DNA of 64,000 nt from Candidozyma auris (lineage: Eukaryota > Ascomycota > Pichiomycetes > Serinales > Metschnikowiaceae), in contig NC_072816.1 of the NCBI RefSeq assembly GCF_003013715.1, positions 310,001-374,000 on the forward strand, read 5' to 3'. Numbering within the stretch: the stretch's first letter is position 1; each line of letters starts with the position of its first letter. Made by a program: the position numbers and the translations under genes. The notes under the pieces were generated by a model that saw only the letters and a list, made by a program, of their open reading frames with translations, was not told the origin of the DNA and made no database searches. Shown piece by piece: positions 49,801-56,292 of this stretch.

Positions 49801-50031
49801 GAAATTCATCTGCGGGCCAAAATCGAGCTCGAAGTGATCGTGACACATAAAATTCTTTAATATGATTTTTTTGATATAGCCTGCTTTATTACGGCGATAG
49901 GACTCGTCTTCGTCTTCGTGCTCATCGCCTGTATCCTCATCATCATTAATTTTACGTCTCTTTTGAGCTAACAACTGGGACATGTACTGTTCCGCAGACT
50001 GCCCTGACTGATAGTTAGTGATGAATTCCAT
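46813..50031 (-). CDS. SMC6: Smc6, SMC5/6 complex ATPase
   Basis: Core of the Smc5/6 complex, which compacts DNA and resolves recombination and replication intermediates in the nucleus. The 1072-residue protein has an acidic 50-residue start, then YIKKIILKNFMCHDHFELDF and the Walker A GRNGSGKS (near residue 80). A long coiled coil, a hinge (about 480-650), a second coiled coil, the LSGGEKSF signature and Walker B VCGLDEFDVFMD near the end follow. All are intact. The start abuts an in-frame upstream stop (see the next entry). Confidence 0.96.
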   Translation of the reverse strand: MEFITNYQSGQSAEQYMSQLLAQKRRKINDDEDTGDEHEDEDESYRRNKAGYIKKIILKNFMCHDHFELDFGPQMNFIIGRNGSGKSAIITGISVGLGAKATDTNRGSSIKSLIKDGKNTARIIVEIDNDGFDSFERSVYGSKIIVERKLLREGSNNYYIKNESGAIVSTKKKTLDEILQKFFIVVNNPLSFLSQDKAREFIASSTELSRFTHFSEGTNIQSILLNYQDASRNIMALQQRLKSAREYFEEACQKYKECERTYQKYRHSHNLREQSERINGKMYWYNVGVMERRLRKKQEDIDRKFETIQLLHTSRNALETSLSTQEEKLTHLNKEHGAIREKLELRSVELQQAEENASAATRHTQQLRNDLTNYKTEVDDFTKQIEEYSKQIEVEQKKIDEINGGSKDQMKERLTMLKAREQTLTSQRDELHKALTELEDETPELLELNRKLNVVKSQKLSLQDKIRSIQRTKNDKFAAFGPSIQNLLRAIENEVSWHKKPIGPVGCFVSVKKSYSRWSDLINAFLQKTLDSFIVCDEHDRRLLTELMRSRRIFKSIIVRKFESFAYNTTKVPNSVSVLDALEIHVNDVLYTLIDSSNIEETVICDAISSAEQLTRIAEVRSAFCLNDKKSGIRIARGRNGAILRDPVFYSNDLPKLAGKSSSDDNFRRELEELLKEESSIQLKRNNAREALSKRKIELQRSYNEKRQHLKDIQNQIFSTERLVQEEGDYGRIQSLEAQIDKLRNQIKTREGMFVEVAENGKEAKRNEKAKKAIVETARNLRKEIEDQLLSIKMQLASVKEEIDNIKADIEASRVKCEELQSEIKACEDKKAQDELKLADLLEQAQSRCTREVANILPKDTTESITTEYMNIQQAIEESEKSNRKSFEEILDELLEARANKAKCENNLTELENARITLENDLNSRFENLNITIKEKLTRAKLSFEHCLALRGFKGRLEFDFANKKVLTEVQTKDDKETRTVSSLSGGEKSFTQIAFLLSIWKVMKPRVCGLDEFDVFMDSVNRTIAIRLLIHELRSSNAQSIFITPQDITAVGDLRESEDVKIHQIKPPRQE

Positions 50032-50244
50032 TTAAAGTGTCTCAAAATTTCGGCTTGGTTCACATACGTCGACTTCGAAAGTTCTTTTGCGCGAATAGCC
50101 ATCATCAGAACTTCCAAAACTTTCATCTGGTTCAGATGTAGTCATAAAGTTTAGCTGTGGTTCGAGAATGTGTTGATTTTGGATACTTAACGGCGTCGCG
50201 CACCCCAAACTACCGCAGGCAGCTGCATACTCATACAGAACCAT
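50032..50244 (-). other. Upstream ORF in frame with and touching SMC6
   Basis: A 70-codon frame (ATG at 50244, a second ATG at 50145) ends in TAA at 50032-50034, and SMC6 begins with the very next codon. It is in the same frame as SMC6. The end, from about the 50145 ATG, has SDDGYSRKRTFEV, a composition similar to known Smc6 N-termini. It could be a uORF, a readthrough extension or a base error. The SMC6 start at 50031 is complete on its own. Confidence 0.4.
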
Positions 50245-50254
50245 GGTTTTAGAC

Positions 50255-50443
50255 TTAATTCAGCTGGGAGATCTCAAAGGAGTCATCATCGTAAATAGCT
50301 TCTATCTTCTTTAGCTTATGAATTATCATAAGAAGAGGTTTTCTCAACAAATGGTTGAAAAGAGTCAAGAGCTTGTAATTGGCACCAGCTTTTGGTGCGC
50401 ACAACCGCCAAAGAGCCAAAACTGCTTCTCGATCTTGCTCCAT
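50255..50443 (-). CDS. Possible small 62-residue protein
   Basis: Starts MEQDREAVLALWRLC and ends in a basic helix followed by an acidic stretch (EAIYDDDSFE). Codon choice looks like that of the neighbours (TTG, AAG, CTT frequent). It lies in the 520-bp space between the DUR-like gene and SMC6 and I recognise no homologue. It may be a chance frame or a leader ORF. Confidence 0.25.
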   Translation of the reverse strand: MEQDREAVLALWRLCAPKAGANYKLLTLFNHLLRKPLLMIIHKLKKIEAIYDDDSFEISQLN

Positions 50444-50550
50444 TTGTTAACTCTACAACCTTCCACTAAAATGATGATTTTATCTAAAATTAAGTCTATT
50501 AAAAAGCACATTGATATCATGGATGTCAAGTCGCTAGTGAACAAGAATGA

Positions 50551-52495
50551 TCAGACATCTTGCAGAGATACTTTCCTGATGCTGTGGTCGTCAGCGGATG
50601 GTGATTCTTCGTGAGTGATATCAAGAATCAATTCTTTTTTCTCCAAAGCACGGAATTCTGAGCCAGTAGCTCTGCAGAACATATAAATCAAGCCAATTCT
50701 GAGCCCGGCAAACAAAAGGGCAAAGATGACACCTCCGCAAAATGTGACTGTGAAAGCGCCAAACGGACCCCAGTCCTCCGAGTTGTAGAGACCATTCCAA
50801 ATAAGCATGAGTTTGCCACCTTCTTTGGCGCTGTCGTAGTAAACTGTACCAAAGACGAACACACCCAATAAAGCCCCAAGTCCACCAATCATGACGTCGA
50901 TGCCCCTCAAAAACCAAAACGCTCTATCTGTGAGACCAAGGAAGATGCTTGGAATGATAGCCGCGGAAACCAAGTCTGCAATCAAATAAATCTGTAGAAT
51001 GTCATCAGCAACTTTGACTGCTAGGACAATACATGGGATGATGACGAGCACAACCAACCCTCTAACCCATATCATTTTCAATTTGTTTCTGAAAACATCA
51101 TTAGAAATAGTCGAGACCATAGCACTTTGCAACGAATCAAGTGTACATGTCGATAAGCAAATGACAAAAATCAAAACGAATGCTGAGAGCCATGCTGGCA
51201 TCTTCGCTAACAAAATGAAAAAAGCGTTGTACCCGTTCTCGTCACCGACTGTAAGATCACCGGACCATACAGCTAGAAATCCTGTCGTGCCGACCAAAGT
51301 GCAAATGACGAAGGTAACAAATGCTGCGATAGAGCATCCGATCCACAAATCCTTGTTGCTCTTACTTGCAAAAGTTCTCAACCAAAAGCCAGCCATGAAG
51401 CAGTCATTGGTGAAGATCGCAACTGGCAAAATCCATACCAACTGCCATCCCAATTTGTTGGCTTTGAGCAAACCAGACGGATCCACCTGAGATGTATCAA
51501 TGTTGATATAGGAGCCCATTCCTGCGGCACAGATAATAACCAAGATTATCACTAATGCGCCTTGAAAGTTGTCCGTTATAAAGCTGACTCTGAAGCCTCC
51601 AAAAGAGGTGTAGATCGTTGTGACGACACATTCTACAATCACAGCAGCCAAAGCATCGAGCCCTGTCAATGTTTCAATCGCACCACGAACAGCCGAAAGT
51701 TCACCTATGATGAACAAAAACATGGTAAGACAGGTGAAAAACGAAAGATATAACGAAGTAACAATACCATAACGTTGCCTTACCCATTCTGTGAAGACGA
51801 AGCCCTCAGGACATTTGCGACGAATGAGCGGACCAACTGAAGCAAACATAAGAATGGGTAGAGATCCCGAAAGGGTATAGACCAAAAGGCCATGAAGCCC
51901 ACTCACGTTTCCAATCTGAGCATATGTCGTCAATATTCCACATCCCATCGCTGAATGTTAGCTAATACTAATAATCTACAACTTCCTACAGGTGCTGTGA
52001 CACCACATTGGGTCACCGCTGAGATCAAAGGACGGATCGACAAATGTCGAATCTGTGAATATCAAGGGTTTTGACGAGGTATGGTGTCATGGTAGATTTG
52101 ATAAAATCAAGGCTATCAAAGCGATCCTATTGTGAAAACAGGAATGCTTCTTATCAAAATGAGCTCAAAGTCACTGATTACCAGATGCAACATTAGCCTC
52201 CTCACACAAGTACTAACTTGATCAAGTCCGAACGGTATAATCTCAGCCTCTTCCATACTTAAATATAGAAGGTGCACCCGCTAGCAAGTTGCAATAAACA
52301 AAACATGAACGCAAACTAGAACATACCTGATGCGATGAAATTTACCGCAAGGGGAAGACCTCTTTGTGTGTTGTTACTGGACAAGAAATTACTTTGTTTG
52401 CCATATTTCCAAGCAAGTAGTAATCCCGTGAATAGCAAGAACACGTAGGTCATGTAAATAATGGCATTATAGCCAGGGGCATTAATAGAGCCCAT
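50551..52495 (-). CDS. SSS-family solute transporter, DUR3-like, two exons
   Basis: Sodium:solute-symporter family, the family of yeast Dur3 and Candida Dur31-type carriers of urea and polyamines. Exon 1 (52327-52495) encodes MGSINAPGYNAIIYMTYVFL and a membrane segment; exon 2 (50551-51950) encodes the remaining about twelve. Joined across a 376-nt intron the CDS is 1569 nt (522 residues). The junction restores FIASAMGCGILTTY, the family's conserved TM2 start. Later marks are YTSFGGFRVSFITDNFQ, WFLRG and a short polar tail. At 522 residues it is shorter than S. cerevisiae Dur3 (735), so it is more likely a Dur31-type paralogue. The substrate is not known. Confidence 0.85.
51951..52326 (-). 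other. 376-nt intron of the DUR-like transporter
   Basis: The minus strand begins GTATGT (52321-52326), contains AGCTAAC (about 51957-51963) as branch point and ends ATTCAG (51951-51956), so the branch A sits about 7 nt from the acceptor. Phase 1: the codon GCG (Ala) is split. Retention would end translation after three codons (GMF-stop). On the minus strand, GATAAG occurs at about 52149-52154. No C/D or H/ACA snoRNA pattern was evident. Confidence 0.85.
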
Positions 52496-52567
52496 TTCAA
52501 TCGCTATACTTAAGAAGAAACGAGATTTGACGAAAGAATTAAAAAAATTCGCCCAAGTCCGATAATC

Positions 52568-52577
52568 TTATATAAGG
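52568..52577 (-). promoter_or_regulatory. TATA box of the DUR-like transporter gene
   Basis: Palindromic CTTATATAAG, 73-82 bp upstream of the ATG at 52495. A strong TATA element is typical of regulated yeast transporter genes. Confidence 0.5.
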
Positions 52578-53020
52578 CCGCCCGATGAAAAAGAAATTAT
52601 TCGATATTCAGCTTTTAGTGATTATATGCATTCTTGCATAAATGTGCTTTGACTCTTTCTTCGCTATGCGCTTACAGGGAGGAGCTATCGAAGAACAAAT
52701 CATCACCTTATGTTACACCCACGCATCGGATTGTGTGAGGCATCGGTAGGTTCACTTTCTTATTAGGCCATCCAGTCTTCACATTAAGGCGGATTTTAGA
52801 GTTGCAAAGAAACGAAGTATTCTCGTTGCAAAACCTGTTGTCCTTGTCTGACGTTGAAATACCCCTTGTTTACTGAGCACTTCGAAGGTCGTTACGTAGA
52901 AATCGGAGATGTCTGCTTTCTAGCTTCGCTTTAATGCAAAGCCCTCTTCCGATGATATCTTGAATGCCTGTGATGCCCCAATTCTTTTTTTGTACAAATT
53001 TATGGGTATGTTCTGTTTTC

Positions 53021-53033
53021 AAAAAAAAAAAAA
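53021..53033 (-). terminator. Pol III terminator of tRNA-Met
   Basis: Thirteen T residues on the minus strand, seven nt past the tRNA 3' end; a standard and strong RNA polymerase III stop signal. Confidence 0.85.
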
Positions 53034-53039
53034 GTTATT

Positions 53040-53112
53040 TGCTCCACGGGAGGTTCGAACTCTCGACCTTCAGATTATGAGACTGACGCTCTGCCTACTG
53101 AGCTAGTGAAGC
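53040..53112 (-). tRNA. tM(CAU): tRNA-Met (CAT), elongator type
   Basis: The minus strand from 53112 to 53040 folds as a cloverleaf: acceptor GCTTCAC paired to GTGGAGC with one G-T pair, D arm CTCAGTAGGCAGAG, anticodon loop with CAT in GTCTCATAATC, and T arm GAGTTCGAACCTC, with discriminator A. It differs from S. cerevisiae elongator tRNA-Met at only a few bases. No intron. The B box lies in AGTTCGAACC. The initiator tRNA would have a distinct A1-U72 pair and a different T loop, so this is the elongator form. Confidence 0.97.
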
Positions 53113-53732
53113 AAATTACGTCCATTCTGTCGCGGAAAAAGTATATTCACGTACGTAGTCAAAAAAGTACTGCATATTGTGCATCCATTTCTTATGACCA
53201 TTCTTTGCTCAGTTATTATCAGGTGCACGCTCCTTTCAATACGAAGGGCGAATAAGGGCCTAAGAAGACCACAAAAATTACCAGTTTCCCCAGCAAAAGG
53301 GTAGTGAATTCGGTTTTTTCAAAGGGGACGATGACAAATTTATAGTTGACTAACCCCTTGGACACACTGTCGTTCAAGCCATGAGCACAGGGCGCGGGAA
53401 ACAATAGAGATGTTATGAAGTAAGGTATAATTTGGGTTTTAGTAAACAACAGAGTCTTACACAGCTGTAGGATGACTGTCTCTAAAAAGCGAAGCTGATT
53501 GGAGGGTTGTTTTCTACAACGATATAGTTTCTTTATTTTAATCAAAATATTAACTTTTTTTTTAAAAAAAAAAATAAAAGAAAAGAGAAAGAATAACTTC
53601 AATTGATGTGCCTGATTGTGTTTCGATTCTTACTTGCGTAATTCGGACCGACAGAGACCATGTGCGGGTATTCTTCTCAAAGCATGCGACTTGATTTGAT
53701 TTAGAATAACTTGCTATCAATTCTATTTTTCA
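53113..53732. other. Spacer between tRNA-Met and the UPF0303 gene
   Basis: 620 bp. The T-run/A-run palindrome at 53551-53576 is its only striking part and probably lies in the 3' region of the UPF0303 gene. A 127-codon minus frame at 53219-53602 comes from the AT-rich sequence and is not protein-like. Confidence 0.4.
53551..53576. terminator. AT palindrome downstream of the UPF0303 gene
   Basis: Nine T followed directly by eleven A, flanked by TTA and TAA, forms a perfect AT inverted repeat about 155 bp past the stop at 53733. It resembles the element at 5412-5441. Confidence 0.3.
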
Positions 53733-54218
53733 TTAGAGGGAATTGGCTATCTCCTTCAACACTTCAAGTGCAAAAGCATGGTCCTCCTCTTGCTTGAGCC
53801 CACTTATAGTTAAAGCGGCGACAACTCCGTCAAAATTCTTGATTCTTATTGGTATGGAACCTCCATGAGCAGCATACTCAATACCACTGATGTAGAAAGC
53901 TTCTTCCAAACTCTTGCTTCCTTTCATTTGAAGCTTTTTGCCCATGTAGAAACTCGAGTAACCAAACCGAAATACAGTTTTCCGTTTCCTCTCGACCCAA
54001 ATATCATTGTCTTTAGTAGTATTTGGCATTGACGGACTGTGAAAGTAGGTCGTTCCGTCTGCAGTGGTAACGTCAATTAGAATGGGTTTTCCAAGCTTTT
54101 TGTCGAGCGCCTTTTGCTTTGCCAAAATGCCAATCTTCCAAGCAACATCTGAGTCAAACCTTGAAAGTTGAACGTATTCCTCACGTAAAACTTCTTCTAG
54201 TGTCTTTTGGTCAGGCAT
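53733..54218 (-). CDS. UPF0303 / haem-degrading-domain protein (YBR137W family)
   Basis: Homologue of S. cerevisiae YBR137W, a small cytosolic protein reported to associate with the GET tail-anchored-protein pathway; its chemical role is unknown. The 161-residue product has the conserved DNDIWVERKRKTVFRFGYSS, then SFYMGKK, and ends with ALTISGLKQEEDHAFALEVL, all near-identical to YBR137W. The frame is open 37 codons further upstream, but MPDQKTLEEVLREE at 54218 gives the family length. The DUF336-like fold is also found in bacterial haem-binding HbpS/GlcG proteins. It is divergent from V-ATPase subunit f across 330 bp. Confidence 0.85.
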   Translation of the reverse strand: MPDQKTLEEVLREEYVQLSRFDSDVAWKIGILAKQKALDKKLGKPILIDVTTADGTTYFHSPSMPNTTKDNDIWVERKRKTVFRFGYSSFYMGKKLQMKGSKSLEEAFYISGIEYAAHGGSIPIRIKNFDGVVAALTISGLKQEEDHAFALEVLKEIANSL

Positions 54219-54548
54219 TGGATGACGAGCAATTTTTAGAGTAGTAATAGAAAATAGCTTGAGCGTTGCAGAACTGTCTGCATTTTTTTGATCGCGGTGA
54301 ACCAGGGTGTGAGAGTTGCAAGTGTCCACAATGTCCGCAATTTCGTGGATTATTAAACCTCAAAAAGATTGAGCACCCCCTTTGATTAATCACACCTCCG
54401 ATATCTCCTCTGCATTGTCTCAGTAGCACTTTTTTCCAGATACTGGAATCTATCTCTACACCAACAAGCCTGCATAGATTTTACACCACGAGAACTTACG
54501 CTCGTCACTTCCTTCTTGGCCAGCATCTTCATTCGACATTCTTTCAAC
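54219..54548. promoter_or_regulatory. Divergent promoter, UPF0303 gene / V-ATPase subunit f
   Basis: 330 bp shared by the two genes. No clear TATA box or known motif was seen; in-frame extensions of both genes into this spacer do not look like protein. Confidence 0.35.
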
Positions 54549-54803
54549 ATGAAGCCTGTGGTATCCACGGGAAATGCGTACTTCTGTACGATATTGTCCG
54601 CTTTTGGTGTTGTCATTTTGTCAGTCATTGGATGGCTATTCAAAATTGGTCATGAATCAATGATGGGCTCCGTCAATGACCCCACCGATGGTGATGCCGT
54701 GGCACACACGGTATTTGGTGCTGTTTTTGTTTATTTAGCTTTCTTCGTTTTTTGTGGATGCCAGGTGCTCCTAATTCAGAAGGAAAACCGGATCAAGTTG
54801 TGA
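54549..54803 (+). CDS. V-ATPase subunit f (YPR170W-B-type)
   Basis: A small membrane subunit of the V-ATPase V0 sector, related to animal RNase kappa. The 84-residue product opens MKPVVSTGNAYFCTILSAFG, and carries two membrane segments (about 9-30 and 55-76) joined by GHESMMGSVNDPTDGDAVAH. The yeast protein has HESFVGSINDPEDGPAVAH at this place. The frame is open 11 codons upstream, but the homologous start is clear. The S. cerevisiae gene has an intron; here no splice signals interrupt the frame. Confidence 0.92.
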   Translation: MKPVVSTGNAYFCTILSAFGVVILSVIGWLFKIGHESMMGSVNDPTDGDAVAHTVFGAVFVYLAFFVFCGCQVLLIQKENRIKL

Positions 54804-54948
54804 TTCAGCAATCTTGATTTTTGACCCTTAGTTACATAAGTTAAACAGACATATAAGATAGAAAATTGAAAACATAGTTATGTTATGAAAACTGTCGATA
54901 AAATCACATATTCTACGTAGGACAATTACCCTCATAGAGAACTCAAAT

Positions 54949-55965
54949 TTAAAGCTTGAATACGCTTTCCTTGCCACCCTTCCAAGTAACATTTCCACTC
55001 CAGTCGCAAATGTCAAAAACGAGAAGTCTGATACTTGTTAATTCCTCCTTTGTTGCTCCTAAATTGACTGCTCCTCTGACATGGCCCTTAAGTGTGGGTG
55101 GAACATCTTGCGGTATCAATGCTGCTACAACACAGAATGAGGTTTCCTTGGCGGGTATGATATCCTCGAAACTCAATATCGGCGAGTAGACATTGTGAAT
55201 AGCATACTGCCACAAATCAGGATACGCGCTAAACATTTGGTTCTTCACCCGATTGCTGACTTTTCCGTAGATATTTTCCCAGAAAAGAGATCCACGAACG
55301 AAGTTGTCACTAATTTCCTTGCTATTGACTGATTTCTTGCAAATTGGTCCGTCGATCGTGTCTCTGGTATCAATCAGCTGATCTTCAAATCTAGTCCCTG
55401 CTACATCCTCTTGCACAATTGAAGACGAGTTGACGTGGCCAGGTTGAATGGTTGCTGGTCTCATGGCTTTGCTGGGTGCCCTCAAGGCCGTAGGGGTAAC
55501 CTTATGTAAAGCCGTCAAAGCATTGATGGACTTCGGCAATCCAGCGATTGGGGCTATTTTCAAAAGGGCTTCTCTTATCCTTGCCGCGACTTGGATTTGA
55601 GCCGCGTTGATATCCTCTGTTCTTGAGTATTTGTAAGGAAGCGGGAATTTGTCATGATAAGTGTACGGAATCAAGATGTCAGGTAAATTAACACCAACCG
55701 CTGTGAATTCATCGAACTTCGCTGCAGACGAGATAGAGTCTTCTGCAAGCTTCAACAAGTAAGGATCGGTCAAGAGAGGCTTGTCTTGTGGATTCAGGGA
55801 TTCTAGGAGTTGTTGCCTCAACGCAAAATGGAGCACTTTCCCAATTTCCTGGGGTTGGTTCACTACCGCCAATGCAGTGGAGGCGATTATGTACCAAGTG
55901 CTGTGAAGCGTTGGGTACTTGTACGCAAGTTTGACGAGTCTTTCAGCTGTGAGTACAACCATCAT
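54949..55965 (-). CDS. Carboxymuconolactone-decarboxylase-like protein (Pxp2-like)
   Basis: A protein with AhpD/CMD-like helical regions. The N-terminal half has LAYKYPTLHSTWYIIASTAL and NQPQEIGKVLHFALRQQL; the C-terminal half has GHVRGAVNLGATKEELTSIR, where CMD domains place their active site, though I see no CxxC. It is most like the fungal Pxp2 family of peroxisomal matrix proteins. The tail ends VFKL; Phe-Lys-Leu is only a weak PTS1-like ending, so peroxisomal location is possible, not shown. Length 338. Two adjacent ATGs (55965, 55962) can start it. Confidence 0.7.
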   Translation of the reverse strand: MMVVLTAERLVKLAYKYPTLHSTWYIIASTALAVVNQPQEIGKVLHFALRQQLLESLNPQDKPLLTDPYLLKLAEDSISSAAKFDEFTAVGVNLPDILIPYTYHDKFPLPYKYSRTEDINAAQIQVAARIREALLKIAPIAGLPKSINALTALHKVTPTALRAPSKAMRPATIQPGHVNSSSIVQEDVAGTRFEDQLIDTRDTIDGPICKKSVNSKEISDNFVRGSLFWENIYGKVSNRVKNQMFSAYPDLWQYAIHNVYSPILSFEDIIPAKETSFCVVAALIPQDVPPTLKGHVRGAVNLGATKEELTSIRLLVFDICDWSGNVTWKGGKESVFKL

Positions 55966-56292
55966 ACGTTTAAACGATTAAGAGACACACAAGTACTACT
56001 CATAAATTGAGATCCAGTAGACGTATCATTATAGTCCTGCGCATGCACATGACTTAACCTCGGACGTAAAGAGGTGTTCGTTATGCACACCATATCACGC
56101 CTTCAAATTACATGTACTTGCATTCATGGATCAAAGATTATTGTCTTCTACTCCGAAATTATAGAATTACTTTTTTTTTCTTATATCATGGAACGTTGCA
56201 TTCTTATTCTTGCCACGTGAAACTCTTATGAGTAGATTTTTTTGTGGGGAATTCATTGACGGAAAATGTTTTGCGCGAACAACCGGGATTAT
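55966..56292. promoter_or_regulatory. Spacer between the CMD-like gene and AFG1
   Basis: 327 bp upstream of the CMD-like gene. A CACGTG core lies at 56214-56219 and an 11-base T-run near 56170-56180. No gene is visible. Confidence 0.35.

Larger units (their letters stand above)
52496..53039. promoter_or_regulatory. Promoter of the DUR-like gene and spacer to tRNA-Met
   Basis: 544 bp without a gene. CTTATATAAG at 52568-52577 is a good TATA box about 75 bp upstream of the transporter ATG, and GATAAT at 52561-52566 is a GATA-type core next to it. The poly-A run at 53021-53033 belongs to the tRNA terminator. Confidence 0.45.

Noticed and set aside
52013..52326. snoRNA inside the DUR-like intron
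   Set aside because: No RTGATGA/CTGA pair or H/ACA hairpin-hinge pattern could be recognised by eye on either strand; a dedicated search would be needed.
53219..53602. 127-codon minus frame
   Set aside because: Its composition (long Phe/Lys runs) comes from AT tracts and no homologue is evident.
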